The notes: generated by a model not told the origin, from the sequence alone. 64,000 nt of DNA from Asterias rubens (GCF_902459465.1 NC_047066.1:11411047-11475046), one strand, 5' to 3'; shown: positions 29,043-42,229, counted from the stretch's first letter. A program made the numbers and translations.

Positions 29043-29420
29043 AGGCAGTGGACACTATTGGTAATTACTCAAAATAATTATTAGCATAAAACCTTACTTG
29101 GTAACGAGTAATGGGGAGACTGGTTGATGGTATAAAACATTGTGAGGAACGGCTTCCTCTGAAGTGACAAAGTTTTTGAGAAAGAAATAATTTTCCTCAA
29201 ATTTGATTTTGAGACCTCAGATTTAGAATTTGAGGTCTCAAAATCAACCGTCTAAACGAACACAACTTCGTGTGACAAGGGTGTTTTTTCTTTCATTATC
29301 TCGCAACTTTGACGACCAATTGAGCTCAAATTTTCACAGGTTTGTTATTTTATGCTTTGTTGAGACACACCAAGTGAGAAGACTGGTGTGTCTTCTCACT
29401 ACCAATAGTGTCCAGTGTCT
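29043..29420. mobile_element. Family-1 MITE
   Basis: Both termini (AGGCAGTGGACACTATTGG and the degraded complement) sit at TTAA sites 29039-29042 and 29421-29424. The second TTAA is shared with the next element. Confidence 0.85.
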
Positions 29421-29424
29421 TTAA

Positions 29425-29752
29425 GGCAGTGGACACTGTTGGTAATTACTCAAAATATTTATTGCTGTTGGTAGTATAAAACATTGTGCGAAACGGCTCC
29501 CTCTGAAGAAACACAGTTTTCAGGAGAGAAGTAATTTTCCACAAGTTTAATTTTGAGACCTTAGAATTAGACTTTTAAGGTCTCGAAATCAAGCATCTGA
29601 AATCACACAGCTTTGTGTGACAAGGGTGTTTTTTCTCGCAACTTTGACGACCAATTGAGCTCAAATTTTCACAGGTTTGATATTTTATGCATATTGAGAT
29701 ACACGAACTGAGAAGACTGGTCTTTGACAACTACCAGAAGTGTCCAGTGTCT
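29425..29752. mobile_element. Family-1 MITE abutting the previous one
   Basis: It starts GGCAGTGGACACTGTTGG directly after the TTAA that ends the neighbouring MITE. It is shorter than the consensus and its right end TGTCCAGTGTCTTT is degraded. Confidence 0.8.
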
Positions 29753-32700
29753 TTTTACTCTACAGAAAAATATCTGCAGAAAACCAGGGAGACTGTAGGC
29801 AGCTTTTGGATAGCAATTCACTTATAATCAACTTCAGTGTGCTTTAGTACTAGTAGTCATACACGTAGTCCTAATGTATCTTGCTAGAGGACTAAAAACT
29901 CAAATTTGAAGCGCAGGACATTTTGACAAGTTAGACAATGATCTGTTTGCCTCCAGTGTGCTTTGACAGTTTGAGTTCAGTATGTCAAGGTTCGTCCACA
30001 CAGTCTGGCTGAGGATAATCTCCAATGCCCACAATAATGTCATTCAATACATCTTTATTGAAGGTAAGAAGAGATAAATTGAATGCAATGAAACTGTCTC
30101 TAACAATCACACATTCCATGTCGGCATTTCACAATGGGCTCAGTGGGAGATCAAATTAAGACACTACAATAATAACAATTTGTATGCACTGTTATCAATA
30201 GGCTAACAGTGTTGTAGCCATGGTGGGCCGTGCTGGTCGGGCCTGCCCAGGACTAAAAGATTTCGCCCAGCACTCTTGAGCAAAACACACTGGTTTCCCC
30301 CAGATTGATGTCAAAAAAATGAATAATTTTGTTGAATCGCCTACCCTTGGTAGAGTAAATTTGGACTAAGAGCCCTCCACTAGAACTGCTGCAGCCGATT
30401 TCACGAAACGCTAGGATTAATCCCAACTCGAGTTAGGACGAGTTCAATTCGTCCTACGTATTTCGATACTGAACTTAACCCGTCCTAAGTCATTAAGATG
30501 AATCCTAAGTTGGGAAGAGTTTGGTGAAATCGACGGCTGGTCTACGTGTACATACATGTACTATAGCTTAAACTCTGTTGGCCAACGATGCACAAGGCAG
30601 ACATTTTTATTGGATATTTTGGCAATCTCAAACATGTGTCCAGCATTTAATATACAAATAATAAATACCTTCAGAGAGAGTTTTCAAAATGCGCTGATTG
30701 GTCAAAGACTGGTCACCTGGGGTGTATTAAAAATGAGATGATGTGAACTAGCGAAAAAATGGCCCCTAAACAAGCATTTTTGTGTAAAGAGCCCTCTACA
30801 TTATTATTGTAATCTTTTCCAATTATTAACTGTTTTCATTGTGGGTCAGAACGAACATGTAGCAATTAAAAGTAGGCCTAATAATAATAACACATTTTTT
30901 TAGAAGTTGAGAGTTTACAACAATTCTTTTGGGGGGAGGTTGGACAGAGTGTATAGAGTTTTGTACACAAAATGTACTACGTACATTTACATAGGGCCAG
31001 GGTATATTTAAACACATTCCTACATGTTCCTACTCACCGTTTGATATTTAACAATTTTGAAATCTTAAGACGAGATCTAAATGAAGACAACTTGGTGAAC
31101 AAGTAGTAAGCGCTCAATGCTTACATTTGTGACACAATAATTTAAATACTGGTATTAGCAGTGATGACAAGATAAAGGCATCTGATAACGGGCGTTACAT
31201 TTAAGCATGCCAAGATGACCAATTATTACCAATGCTTTCACACTTGTGAATCTCCATCACATTGTACAGTACACCATTACATGTACACATATAGGCCATG
31301 TAATTTACACTATGGTGACACCATAGAGTAAGGGTGACACACACAGAACACTGCAAAGAAATTATTGGCAAACACTTGTCGCTTGGTGTACACTTGACTC
31401 GAACCCACACTGAAAAAGGAATACTACCATACCTTCACCCCGTCATTAAGTAAGTTCGACCGCGGAGGTAGACATTTTACCACACGAGTAGGCCTAAATC
31501 TTTCCAGGGAGCAGTTATTAAGTAGTGGTAGAGATCATTCAATACATATTGTACACGACTGGAATACTAAAAACTGTCTGGGAAACTGTTTTCCCCCATC
31601 AGGTTTCTCAACAACAACAAAATATTGACTGCACATTTACTGAGCCTTTCTCTAAAAATACTAACCTGACCTTAACATGAATCCTGTAAGTGACACATTG
31701 AAACCACCCAGGGGAGACGCAATCTCTGCATGTAAGGCCCCCTATTGCATTGTCAACTTGAGTGTAACACACCGATAATCATTCATTTCACAGGGAACAC
31801 CGCTGTGTTTAGAATTACGGAGTTTCCCTTTCCAATCAGTGGATTAGCTATGCAGGTCAGGTTAGATGATTGAGCCCAAGCCCCCCTACCCCCCCTCCCA
31901 CCACAGGGTTATATAACCACTTTGAATACAAGAAATGGGTTTCAATTAGAACCATACACACAAAACCTCTTGAACCCCCCCCCCCCCCCCAATCTTTCTC
32001 CTTGACTTGGGAAGGGAAAAGTTAAGTGACACCAAGGCCGGACAATTTGCTTAAAGTGACAAAATAAATACTTGAAAAGTGTTTGTGTTTACTCAGCTCA
32101 GCTCAGCCCAGCTCATTAGGTTATTCTTAGAGGGAAAGATCCGCCAGACTGCTAGACTTGCAGCTCAAAGTACATGTAGCTCAAAGTTTTATTGGACCAC
32201 ATTTTTTGTTTGTTAAATTCTAGACCAGAATCAAAATAAGAAAAAACTAAATACACCGTAGCCTATACAATAAACTTTTTTTATTTGAACTGACATTAAG
32301 AAAAATATTGTAGTTGAAACTGACCAGAATCAATAACATTAGTCTGACTCTAAAAAAAAAAGGTCATGTCCGAAACGGTGACTCTGGCTACAGCTAAGGC
32401 TACACGTACATGTAGAACGTGCGCGTCTGCCTATTCTTTAACACTGACAGACGCGCTCATCTTGCTGTAGCTGTAGCCGAAGTCGCCGTTTTGGACACGG
32501 CCTAAGAAAGTCTAAGTCATGATTTGAACATCCTTTACAAGACCACTGGCATTGTGCTGGACTTGTTTTGTCATGCTTAATCTTGCATGTACATACAGTC
32601 AGACAGAGAGGTCTGGCTGAACCATGGAGGGTTGAGTTCCAGAATAAATGAAGAGATGCAATGGGACAGGTGTGGACAGCAAATTAACAGATGGGTGAAG

Positions 32701-34138
32701 CAACAAACTGTTGAAAGTAAACTGCCCAGAGTCTAGGCTCAATGAATGTTATTTTTAAGGTAATATTATTAGCTTGAACCATAAAGCGTTTTCCATGTCA
32801 TACAATGTAGTATGACATGTAGGAAAATTGCACGTATCACACAATGTATGGGCACACTTCCATGTACCTACTGGTTGGCAAATTGTGATAATATCGGGCC
32901 TTTATCCATACATGACATACATGTCTGTGATGTGCCTTCATTATGGCATTTGCCAACCAATTGTACGGTCGGTACCTCATTACAAAGGGTACAATTTACA
33001 TTACAAAGGTGTACAATTTACTGTACGTGTTTAAGGGAACATCAAAAGCGTATACCTCCCCCCAGAATGTACTGCGTGATAAACGTCTGTTCAATTACAA
33101 CTATTGGACTCTATGAATATGAAAACACAATTAACCACAAGTTCTAAGATAATCCAAGTGTGCAACGTACTTACATGGTACACCTTATTCGTCTTAAGAT
33201 GGCAGATTCAATCTTCAAGAAAATGTTTTCCCTAGCATAATCCGGTTAAATATTCTCAAGACAGGGAGATAAGAAGAGAGTGTCTGGGTCACTGCACCAG
33301 GGAGACACAGTGCCTCTTGAGGTCCTCAACCACCCAACAACCAACGACAGTGGTTTAGAGACACGTCTGAATCGTAGTACATATGTAAGCATCACTGCTT
33401 GGACAGGACATCTTAACTCTATAAAAAGACTGACCTCGTCCAAGTCACATCCTTACTGTCTCCTTTGTAGTAGACCATTCAAGGAAGTCCTTCCTCAGTG
33501 AACGGTTATAAAGGATCACAACTTATTTCCTGAAAACTTCAGTTTTTCAGTTATGCAGCTTTAGTAAGGGCCTTTTTTTGCTGAAGAAAACTGGTACCAA
33601 CACTAGAGGGTATTAAAAATCTTGTCTTTTCTGTCCACGTATACATTGTACCTGTGCATACATCGACAATGCACAGTACATACATACATACATGTAGGCC
33701 TACGTGTATATAATAGGCTATGCCTACAACCATCAGAGAATTAGTCAATTTAAAGAAAGTTTTTTAAATAAACTGAACTGTTGTACAGAACACACTACTT
33801 ATCATATTTTTAAATGCACCAGACACAGTTGGTTATTGTCACAGACCAGTCTTCTCGTTTGGTGTATCACAACAAATGCATAAAATCACCTATGAAAATT
33901 TGGACACAATTTTCGGCCCACGCAGTCAAATAAGTTTGTTAAAGTACACATTACATAAAATTCTCCCAACTCCCATTGTCAGATTTGATGACCTAAAAAT
34001 CCAGTAACAAGCTTGTAAACCCATTTAATGTCAAATAAAAAAAAAGGACCAGTAGCTAGTCCCCTCCCTCAACCTTTTTTGAGGCCGCATCCTTTTTTTT
34101 TTTTTTTAACAGACAAATTTTCTGTGGTATAATTTATC
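29753..34138. other. Long stretch without a recognised gene (probable cytospin 5' intron)
   Basis: No recognised exon. It contains the TTAGGACGAG palindromic MITE (30392-30540) and a 150-bp element whose ends read AGGTCATGTCCGAAACGG and CCGTTTTGGACACGGCCT (32362-32512). A family-1 fragment lies at 33815-33930. The segment 33240-33500 is unique and more GC-rich than its surroundings, with a readable frame on each strand; it could be a noncoding exon, but I see no family similarity. Confidence 0.4.
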
Positions 34139-34143
34139 TTTAA

Positions 34144-34510
34144 AGCCATTGGACCCTTTCGGTTCAGAAAAAAAAAAAAAAGTTCACAGATTTACAAATA
34201 ACTTACAGGGTTTACAGAAGGCAATGGTGAAAGACTTCTCTTGAAATATTATTCCATGAAATGCTTTACTTTTTGAGAAAACAGCAAATCAATATAAATT
34301 CTCGTTAACGAGAATTACGGATTTATTTGAAACACATGTCATGACACGGCGAAACGCGCGGAAACAAGGGTGGGTTTTTCCGTTGTTTTCTCCCGACTCC
34401 GATGACCGATTGAGCCTAAATTTTCACAGGTTTGTTATTTGATATATAAGTTGTGGTACACGAAGTGTGGGCTTTTGGACAATACTGTTTACCGAAAGGG
34501 TCCAATGGCT
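34144..34510. mobile_element. Family-3 TTAA MITE, first of three stacked copies
   Basis: Ends AGCCATTGGACCCTTTCGG and its complement, between TTAA at 34140-34143 and 34511-34514. Confidence 0.9.
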
Positions 34511-34514
34511 TTAA

Positions 34515-34858
34515 AGCCATTATACACTTTCGGTAAACAGTATTGTCCAAGTCCCAAACGTTCGTGTATCACAACTTTATAAAATAACAATCCTGTGGAA
34601 ATTTAGGCTCCATCGGACATCGGAGTCGGGAGAAAATAACGGGAAAACCCACTCCTGTTTTCGCGCATTTTGCCGTGTCATGGCATGTGTATATAACAAA
34701 TCCGTAATTCTCGCTAACGAGAATTTATATTGTTTTATCGTTTTCTCAAAAAGTAAAGCATTTCATGGACTGATATTTCAAGAGAAGTCTTTCACCATAT
34801 CTGTAAATTATTTGTAAATCTGTGAACTTTTTTTCTGTACCGAAAGGGTCCAATGGCT
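34515..34858. mobile_element. Family-3 TTAA MITE, second of three, inverted relative to the first
   Basis: It begins AGCCATTATACACTTTCGG right after TTAA 34511-34514 and ends CCAATGGCT before TTAA 34859-34862. The interior runs opposite to the first copy. Confidence 0.9.
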
Positions 34859-34862
34859 TTAA

Positions 34863-35246
34863 AGGCAGTGGACACTATTGGTAATTACTCAAAATAATTA
34901 TTAGCATAAAACCTTTCTTGAATACGAGTAATGGGGAGAGGTTGATGGTGTTAAACATTGTGAGAAACGGCTCCCTCTGAAGTGCCATAGTTTTCGAGAA
35001 AGAAGTAATTTTCACCTAAATTTGATTTAGAGACCTCAGATTTAGAACTTGAGGTCTCGAAATCGACCATCTAAACGCACACAATTTCGTGTGACAAGGG
35101 TGGTTTTTTTCTTTCATTATTATCTCGCAAGTTCGGTGACCGATTGAGCTCAAATTTTCACAGGTTTGTTATTTTATGCATATGTTGAGATACACCAACT
35201 ACGAAGGCTAGTCTTTTTTGACAATTACCAATAGTGTCCACTGCCT
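34863..35246. mobile_element. Family-1 TTAA MITE, third of the stack
   Basis: A well-preserved copy, with AGGCAGTGGACACTATTGG at the left and AATAGTGTCCACTGCCT at the right, between TTAA 34859-34862 and 35247-35250. Confidence 0.92.
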
Positions 35247-35901
35247 TTAATAACAAGTTCGTATTATACATAAAGTGAGCTTGGTGACTTAAAACTGAAG
35301 AATTGATGGCCAGTTGTTTGAATTAAAATGCTTCCTGTCTACCTTTGAAAAAGAAAAACATAAGCCTATTAAACAAAAAAAGCCCCTCATCCTCCTCTTT
35401 ATGGAAAAACCCAGACGATAAACTGTTTTTTCTTTTACTTGGCCTAGGCTTCATATTCTGTTTTGTGGATTGGATGCTTGTCAAAATGGGTTACATCATA
35501 GAGCTAGGGTTTTACATTGTCACCAAATCAATATGAAAGCTTAAGTACAGTTACATGGGCAAACCTACACAGTAAGCCGGTACCCGAATAAGTGGCCATG
35601 AAGCCTGTGGCCGAATTCATGAAAAATAGCAATTGCCGATAAGCACAGTGACAGGCACAGAGTATAGCAATGTTAATCAAGCAGAAGCTGCAAAGCAAAA
35701 GCAATTCCTTACAATCTATAAATAGTCCTGACCTTTTGCTTTTTTATTCTACCTCCATGCTTTGACTAATTGCTTTTCCTCACGCTAGCCCAGCAATTGC
35801 TTGTAGGTTCTTAACAAAAGACTATTCATGTGCGATGAGGCATGCTCAAGTGAAGCTTTATAACTTAGAAGCAGGTTTGCTTTTCCCACACAGTTTTCAA
35901 A

Positions 35902-37071
35902 ATGGCTGCCCAGAGTGAAGAGCATACTGTTGTAAAAAGTGAACAAGTGAGTGCAGTTTTTGTCACACTCATCTTAAAACACCCTGTTCTTCTAAACAAA
36001 TCTCAACTACCGAGTATCAAGGAAAAGAAATGGAACGCTCTCCAGGACGCCAAAGCAATAATTGCAAAAACCACCGGGAAAAACATGGATGACAAACAAA
36101 TATTGAAGAAAGTTGCCAACATGAAAGTACAAGTCAAGAAGAAAATGGAGGCAGCCAAAACCGGTAATCAAACGATTAACCTGCGTTCCTGGGAGAAAGA
36201 TCTCTTCTACGCATTGAAAGGGCAAAAAACACCTACATGTACCACCACACACAAGATGGCTTCTGCAATTTCAGCAGGATTTTGTTCCTCCAGTTGTGCT
36301 TCTGCTGATGTCAGCTTTGGGGTATGTATTAATTTTGTTATCCTTGACAAGTTTTGTTCCTCCTTTTTTTTATACTATAATTTTGCATTCATTAGAATTG
36401 TGTTCCACGAGAGCAAAAGCAGACTTTGCATCACTTTATACAGACTTTTTGAGTGCACTCAGCACTATTTTAATTATATGACAAATTATTCAAAAATGAA
36501 GTACAACGAGTAAGGCCATGTCAAAATTAGCGGCTGCGGCTAGATTACCACATCACCATGTGTCAAGGTATAGGACGTCCTTAGCAACACCCTTAGCAAA
36601 AGCCGTAGCTGTAGCCACCAATTCAGATTCGGCCTATAGCTTAGGAAACAAAACTAATCATAATGCTAATTTTGTTTTTTTAATACCCATACACCGATGT
36701 GTGTTAGCACTGTATACTCAGTACTTTCCCGAGTCCTGTGATGCAAATTAACATCTATTATAATCATAATGCATTATTTGATCTTGCAGGGTTTAAAGAA
36801 TTCAAGTGGGCAATGCGGTTCCAAATCAGCCTCGACGTCTCCCCAAAGTCAATTCTCAACACCGCTACCTCTTCGTGGATCCAAAAGGAAGAGTTTAGGC
36901 CTACCCGGTGAGACTGAGGAAACCATGAACCTGTCTACGACCAAACTACAGCGACTTGTACTGTTGGAGCAACTGAACTACACCAGGATGAAAATTAGAC
37001 GGCTAGAGGAGAACAAACAGACAGCACAAGAGGACCTATCAAGTGGATCAACGGATGCGATGCATTACTAA
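35902..37071 (+). CDS. Putative DNA-binding protein with a Myb/SANT-like (zeste-type) region
   Basis: Two exons, 35902-36321 and 36790-37071, join in phase 0 across a GT-AG intron to give 233 residues. The start sits in a CAAAATGGCTGCC context typical of a YY1-type initiator. Residues about 12-95 are Lys-rich and helical and end in MDDKQILKKVANMKVQVKKK, which resembles the third helix of the Myb/SANT-like domains of zeste and of Harbinger-linked proteins. A Ser/Pro linker follows. Residues about 190-222 could form a short coiled coil (LQRLVLLEQL...KIRRLEENKQ), as in many such proteins. The family call is by pattern only. It could be a host transcription factor or a domesticated transposon accessory gene. 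The intron contains a relic of the GCCGTAGCTGTAGCC element. Confidence 0.6.
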
Positions 37072-37533
37072 CTTGAGGAACTACATGTCATACACCATCA
37101 CTGGATTACAACACAACGTAAAAGTGTTGACATTTTTCTTTACATGTACATTGTACCATTCTTCAAACAAAAACGCTGGAGATCTGCACATTTAAAAAAT
37201 GTTAGGCTTGTTGGGGGTATTTATTTCTAAAAATCTTTATTTTATTTTTTTCGGGGGGGGGGGGGAGGGGGGAATTACATTTTGAAGCAGTCCAAAACAA
37301 AAGACGTTAATACAAAGTTAACAGTAACAACTGTTTCAGTAGAAGGCCTACAATGTAGCTCAAAATATTTACTGGACCAACATTCTTCTTGAAAATAATA
37401 AATAAGGGGGAAGAAACACAAGGGTCAATTATGTACAGTGTAATTTACTACAATTGTACTGAACCATGTACATGTAGATGCAATGCATGAACCGTAATTA
37501 AAATCTAACTTGTCCCGCTGGTACTGAAGTTAA

Positions 37534-37927
37534 TGGCAGTGGACACTTTTGGTGGTAATTACTCAAAATAATTAGCATACAACATGTAGAACCTATCGGT
37601 AACAAGTAATGGGGAGAGGTCGATAGTTAAAACATTGTTAGAAATGGCTCCCTCTGAAGTGACGTAGTTTTCGAGAAAGAAGTAATTTTCATCAAATTTG
37701 GAATATCAAGACCTCAGATTTAGAATTTGAGGTCTCTAAATCAAGCATCTGAAAAGCGCACAAATCCATGTGACAAGGGTGTTTTTTTCTTTCATTATTA
37801 TAGATCTCCCAACTTTGATGACCGATTGAGCTCAAATTTGTACAGGTTTGTTATTTAATGCATGTTGAGATACACCAAGTGAGAAGACTAGTCTTTGACA
37901 AAAAATTACCATTAGTGTCCAGTGTCT
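37534..37927. mobile_element. Family-1 MITE
   Basis: Left TTAA at 37530-37533 is followed by TGGCAGTGGACACTTTTGG. The right end is AGTGTCCAGTGTCTTGAA. The interior is typical. Confidence 0.8.
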
Positions 37928-38155
37928 TGAAGGCCATACAGTGCATACAGTGTTTCTTGCTGCTGTATACGTACAGTACTAGAACATATATACGCTGACT
38001 TGTATAAGAAGCACTTTTATGTTCAAGGATGACCTCATGGTTGGATCACAGCATGAATGCGATGCACCTCAATGCACTGATGGCTGGCAGAGTGTGCAAA
38101 ATTAAGAATTTCATTTAAACAACTTATGCTTTGGTAATAATGAAATTTCACGAAA

Positions 38156-38270
38156 ATAACTCCTCAGCAAAATCTGTAAGATTAATTATACTTGATCATT
38201 TCAATGATTTATAACTCCTCAGCAAAATCTGTAAGATTAATTATACTTGATCATTTCAATGATTTATAAC
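38156..38270. repeat. 55-bp perfect tandem duplication
   Basis: ATAACTCCTCAGCAAAATCT occurs at 38156 and 38211 with identical sequence up to the next unit, so the duplication is recent. Confidence 0.95.
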
Positions 38271-38436
38271 CATGGGTAGGCCTTCATGTTGTACACAATA
38301 CATGTCAGTGGTTGAAATTTTGTTAAAGAGTTGCCCCTCATTTAAAATTACGCTTTTGTTTTTGATTGGTTTTCAAAAGATTGTATAGTGATGTGTACAT
38401 CCTGTGTGTGCTAAGTTAATTTCCCAAAATATTTAA

Positions 38437-38855
38437 AGGCTGTGGACACTATTGGTAATTACTCAACATAATTATTAGCATAAAACCTTTCTTGGTGACA
38501 AGTAATGAGGAGAGGTTGATGGTATAAAACATTGTGAGAAACAGCTCCCTCTGAAGAGCCATAGTTTTCCACATAGTTTTCGTCGAAGTTGCGAGATAAT
38601 AATGAAAGAAAAAAACACCCTTGTCACACGAAGTTGTGTGCTTTCAGATGCTTGATTTCGAGACCTCAAATTCTAAACCCGAGGTCTGGAAATCAAATTC
38701 GTGGAAAATTACTTCTTTCTTGAAAACTACATTACTTCAGAGGGAGCCGTTTCTCACAATGTTTTATTCTAGCAACCTCTCCCCATTACTCGTAATCAAG
38801 AAAGGTTTTTATGATAATAATTATTTTGAGTAATTACCAATAGTGTCCACTGCCT
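38437..38855. mobile_element. Fold-back derivative of the family-1 MITE
   Basis: The left side runs AGGCTGTGGACACTATTGG into the left-half sequence. The right side is the inverted copy of the same left half (AACCTCTCCCCATTACTCGT, AAAGGTTTTTATGATAATAA, then AATAGTGTCCACTGCCT). The central part is in reverse orientation compared with normal copies. Confidence 0.75.
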
Positions 38856-39978
38856 ATAATTGAAATCTCATCCACACAAACTTCAGTTTCCTGTACCCAA
38901 ACGCAATTTTCAGCATTGAAAATAAAGGGTTCATAAAGGGTCTGGATTCTTAGTCTGGATACTTTTTGTAGGACACGAAACACATTGTCCACAGATGAAC
39001 ATGAAACTCACAGTTTAAAAAAGATGATAGCAAAGCATCCCTGAAAATATTACTTGCTGAGGTACTGTAGTTTTTAATAAATTGAGTTCTACAAGTCGTG
39101 TTAATCATTTTTGTCTTTAAAGACGAACATTATTTTAGCATGTAAAACGTATTTTTGTGACATTGTTTTACTCATTTCTCAAAAACTACAGCACCTTAGC
39201 TAGTAAAATTAAAAGGTAAGCTTTTTACTATCATTATCTTCAAATGCTGTAAGTTTAATGTAAATCTGTGGATTTTGTGTTACAAAAAGTACCAAAAATC
39301 CTTTAATACCAAAAAGGGTAAAACATCTGATTAAATGTCAGCGCACAGATCATCAATAGTGCCTATTGACATGGACGCATGGTTTCAAGACGATTTCTCT
39401 TGCCATCATCAATGTTTATCAGTCAGCAAGAGTGCACACTGCATCCAGTGCTGCAACTTCAAGGTTGTGGATGACTCACTGATTGTAACTAGGTAATGGG
39501 ATATTGAAATTGCAGCGCCCTTAATGGGAAACATCAAGCAGTTTATAGGTAATGCACAGTAGCTTGAATTGTGCACTACATGTATATTGACTATATTATG
39601 CATCAGACATGGTAATTCGTTCTGTCCTTACTCTATGGTTCCGGCTAGGGCAAGACAGTTTTTCATTTGATAAGGGGGCATCACTACGAGATTTGTAAAG
39701 ACAAAGAAGCACCAGCTAGACAATGATAGGGGCATTGGGCTCCGAAGAGTACAATGATGATGTAATAATACATTGATTTTTAGTGTTTCAAAAAAAAATT
39801 CTGTATCAGGCTCAAATGGGCAATAATATGGTTACTGACAATACAGTTTAAAAACAATTATTTGGGTTCTTGCTTGTTTTACGAAAAGCTGTTTAAAAAT
39901 TTGGTAACCAGTGATCATCATCATAAGATAAACAATCATTGCCAAACTGAAAGCTGATACGTACATGTACTGTACTAG

Positions 39979-40120
39979 CATGTTTGATAAGTTTTTACAC
40001 ATACACATTGTACTTTCAAAGGGCATGCATACATGTACATGTTGTAGTGTATGGTATATACTACATACATGTATGCATGCCCTTTGAAAGGACAATGTGT
40101 GTAAAAACTTATCAAACATG
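39979..40120. repeat. Near-perfect 142-bp palindrome
   Basis: CATGTTTGATAAGTTTTTAC at the left is matched by GTAAAAACTTATCAAACATG at the right. The inner arms through AGGGCATGCATACATGTA also pair, with only one base change and one 2-bp gap in about 60 bp. Confidence 0.9.
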
Positions 40121-40369
40121 TAGCACTAAGGCCTACTTTACATGTAAAGCCAGGTCAACCATGTGAGAGGATCAAGATTGGATTTATTATTCTGCAGAAG
40201 TGTGACTGACAACACCTTCCATATTTTACATTCATTGATTTTACGAGAGAACTACATACAACATTGTGTACATGCTCATTGTACTCTTGTCCTGTGTGCA
40301 TTTTTGGTGCTACAGGCCGACTACAATGTCAGAGTAAATTTTATCTGTCAGTTAGTACCATGTCATTAA

Positions 40370-40735
40370 AGGCAGTGTACACAATTGGTAATTACTCAAA
40401 ATAACTACCTTACTTGGTATTAACGAGTAATGTGGAGAGGTTGATAGTATAAAACATTGTGAGAAACGGCTCCCTCTGAAGTGCCAAAGTTTTCAAGAAA
40501 GAAGTCATTTTCCACGAATTTGATTTCGAGACCTCAGATTTAGAACTTGAGGTCTCGAAATCAACCATCTAAACGCACACAACTTCGTGTGACAAGGGTG
40601 TTTTCCTCGAAACTTTGATGGCCAATTGAGCTCAAATTTTCACAGGTTACACACATGTAGTTATTTTACGCATATGTTGAGATACACCAACTGTGAAGGC
40701 TAGTCTTTAACAATTACCAATTAGTGTCCACTGCC
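40370..40735. mobile_element. Family-1 MITE
   Basis: TTAA at 40366-40369 is followed by AGGCAGTGTACACAATTGG. The right end is TTAGTGTCCACTGCC. The interior is typical. Confidence 0.82.
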
Positions 40736-40799
40736 AACACGTATACGGCCCTCCATTAAACCTATCTTTACTTGATCACAACATAGGGAATCAAAGGCA

Positions 40800-41045
40800 A
40801 GGGCCACGGGGTCCATTGGCTGTGCTTACTGCTGAATTCTGCGCTTATGATCACCATTCTGCGCTTACGTGCAAGCGCCAAATTTCTGCGCTAGCCTTGT
40901 AAGCGTAGAATGCCAAGTACCAAGGAGTATACACGGGCACAAGCAAAAATCACGCTAACGCTTGACGTAGGGGGCTAAGCACTGAATTCCTTGCCGTTAG
41001 CGTTGATTCTGTGCTCACGATTAGCAGAGCCATGAAATTGTGCCC
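40800..41045. mobile_element. Diverged family-5 MITE (GC-rich variant)
   Basis: Contains CTGCGCTTAC and CTAGCCTTGTAAGCGTAGAATG, and ends in GCAGAGCCATGAAATTGTGC, the closing motif of family 5. The same variant forms the tandem array at 56830-57310. Confidence 0.55.
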
Positions 41046-42229
41046 AGATTACAATTTACATTTAACAATATGTACAATGCACAATGTACATTGTACCTAC
41101 TGTAGGGAAGAATATAGCCTAAATGGGGCAATTGAACAAATAATATTCAGTAGGCCCTATTACATTCACAGATCATGTGGGAAGAAAGTTTAAAAGGCGC
41201 GCTCTTTAAAGATGTGATTCAACCCGGGTTTCTGAGATGGTGTCAGCTGAAGACAACCTCTCTCTCAACTAAAGATGTCTTTAAGGAAGGGAAAGAATCC
41301 ACTTAATGTAAGCCTACACTCCGTCACTCTCTCTTAGTCTTAGTTTGTACTCTTTGAACATTCAAATAAATTTACAGATCCAGAAATTCAAACGACTTTG
41401 TTAAGACAGTGTAAAGTTTTATGTTTTACATTTAGAAAAAGTAATTCTTTTTACAAGAAATTAAATTGGATTTAAAAATTATCTTTTTAAAAAATATGAA
41501 TTTAGTGATTTAATTCACAGAGGTAAACTAAGGTCATTAAAAAAACTAATGATATTCTCCGACTTCCTTTGTTGTGCCTGCTTAATTATTAATCCTGTTT
41601 GCCTTTTTGTTAGGCCTATAGATGTATCGTAACAATCATTATCCATTTCTTTTGACAATTCAAAGGTAGTTTTACTGTACTTGTCAAATAAAATGTATGA
41701 CAGAAAAGATCAATTTGTTCAAAACTAGGGGGAGATCAACATACATGTAGCTGCCACCTTTGGGAAAAAAATTAAAACAATGGAATACTAAAAACCAAGG
41801 ACCTCTTTATTCCTTTTTTTTTTAAGTCTAGATGAGAAACAAGTATATTGGTTTAAGTGGCCTACATAATATTGGCTGTAGCTGAAGTTCTCAAACGTTC
41901 AGTTGCATGGAAAAACGAATTGTTAATTCTTTCCAAGCAAAATCAGCAAATTGGGTCATGAGTCTACAGTCTCTATGTGTCCAGATGAATGTTCCGAGTT
42001 CTGACTATTTACAATGTAATGTACCTGGACTCAGTCCAGGGGCCGGGGGTTCACCCTAGCAAGAAAGTAAAAAAAAAATCAAGTATGGTCCATGTACATG
42101 TACGTGCCAATGATGTTATAATGTATTATAATGAACGTCTGCCACCGAGCACACTCTGGCAGTCTTGGAACCATTGAGAAGGGCCACAAATTGAGCTAGA
42201 TCAGCTATAATAATTTGGGGGGCTAATCA
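41046..42229. other. Unique AT-rich sequence without a supported gene
   Basis: No exon, RNA gene or clear repeat is visible. Confidence 0.4.

Noticed and set aside
33246-33501. Overlapping frames on both strands in a GC-richer unique segment
   Set aside because: No splice signals fit cleanly and neither product is recognisable, so it was kept only as a note in the intergenic entry.
39979-40120. microRNA precursor
   Set aside because: The arms are too long and too perfect, without bulges at typical positions. A young palindrome or inverted-repeat element is more likely.
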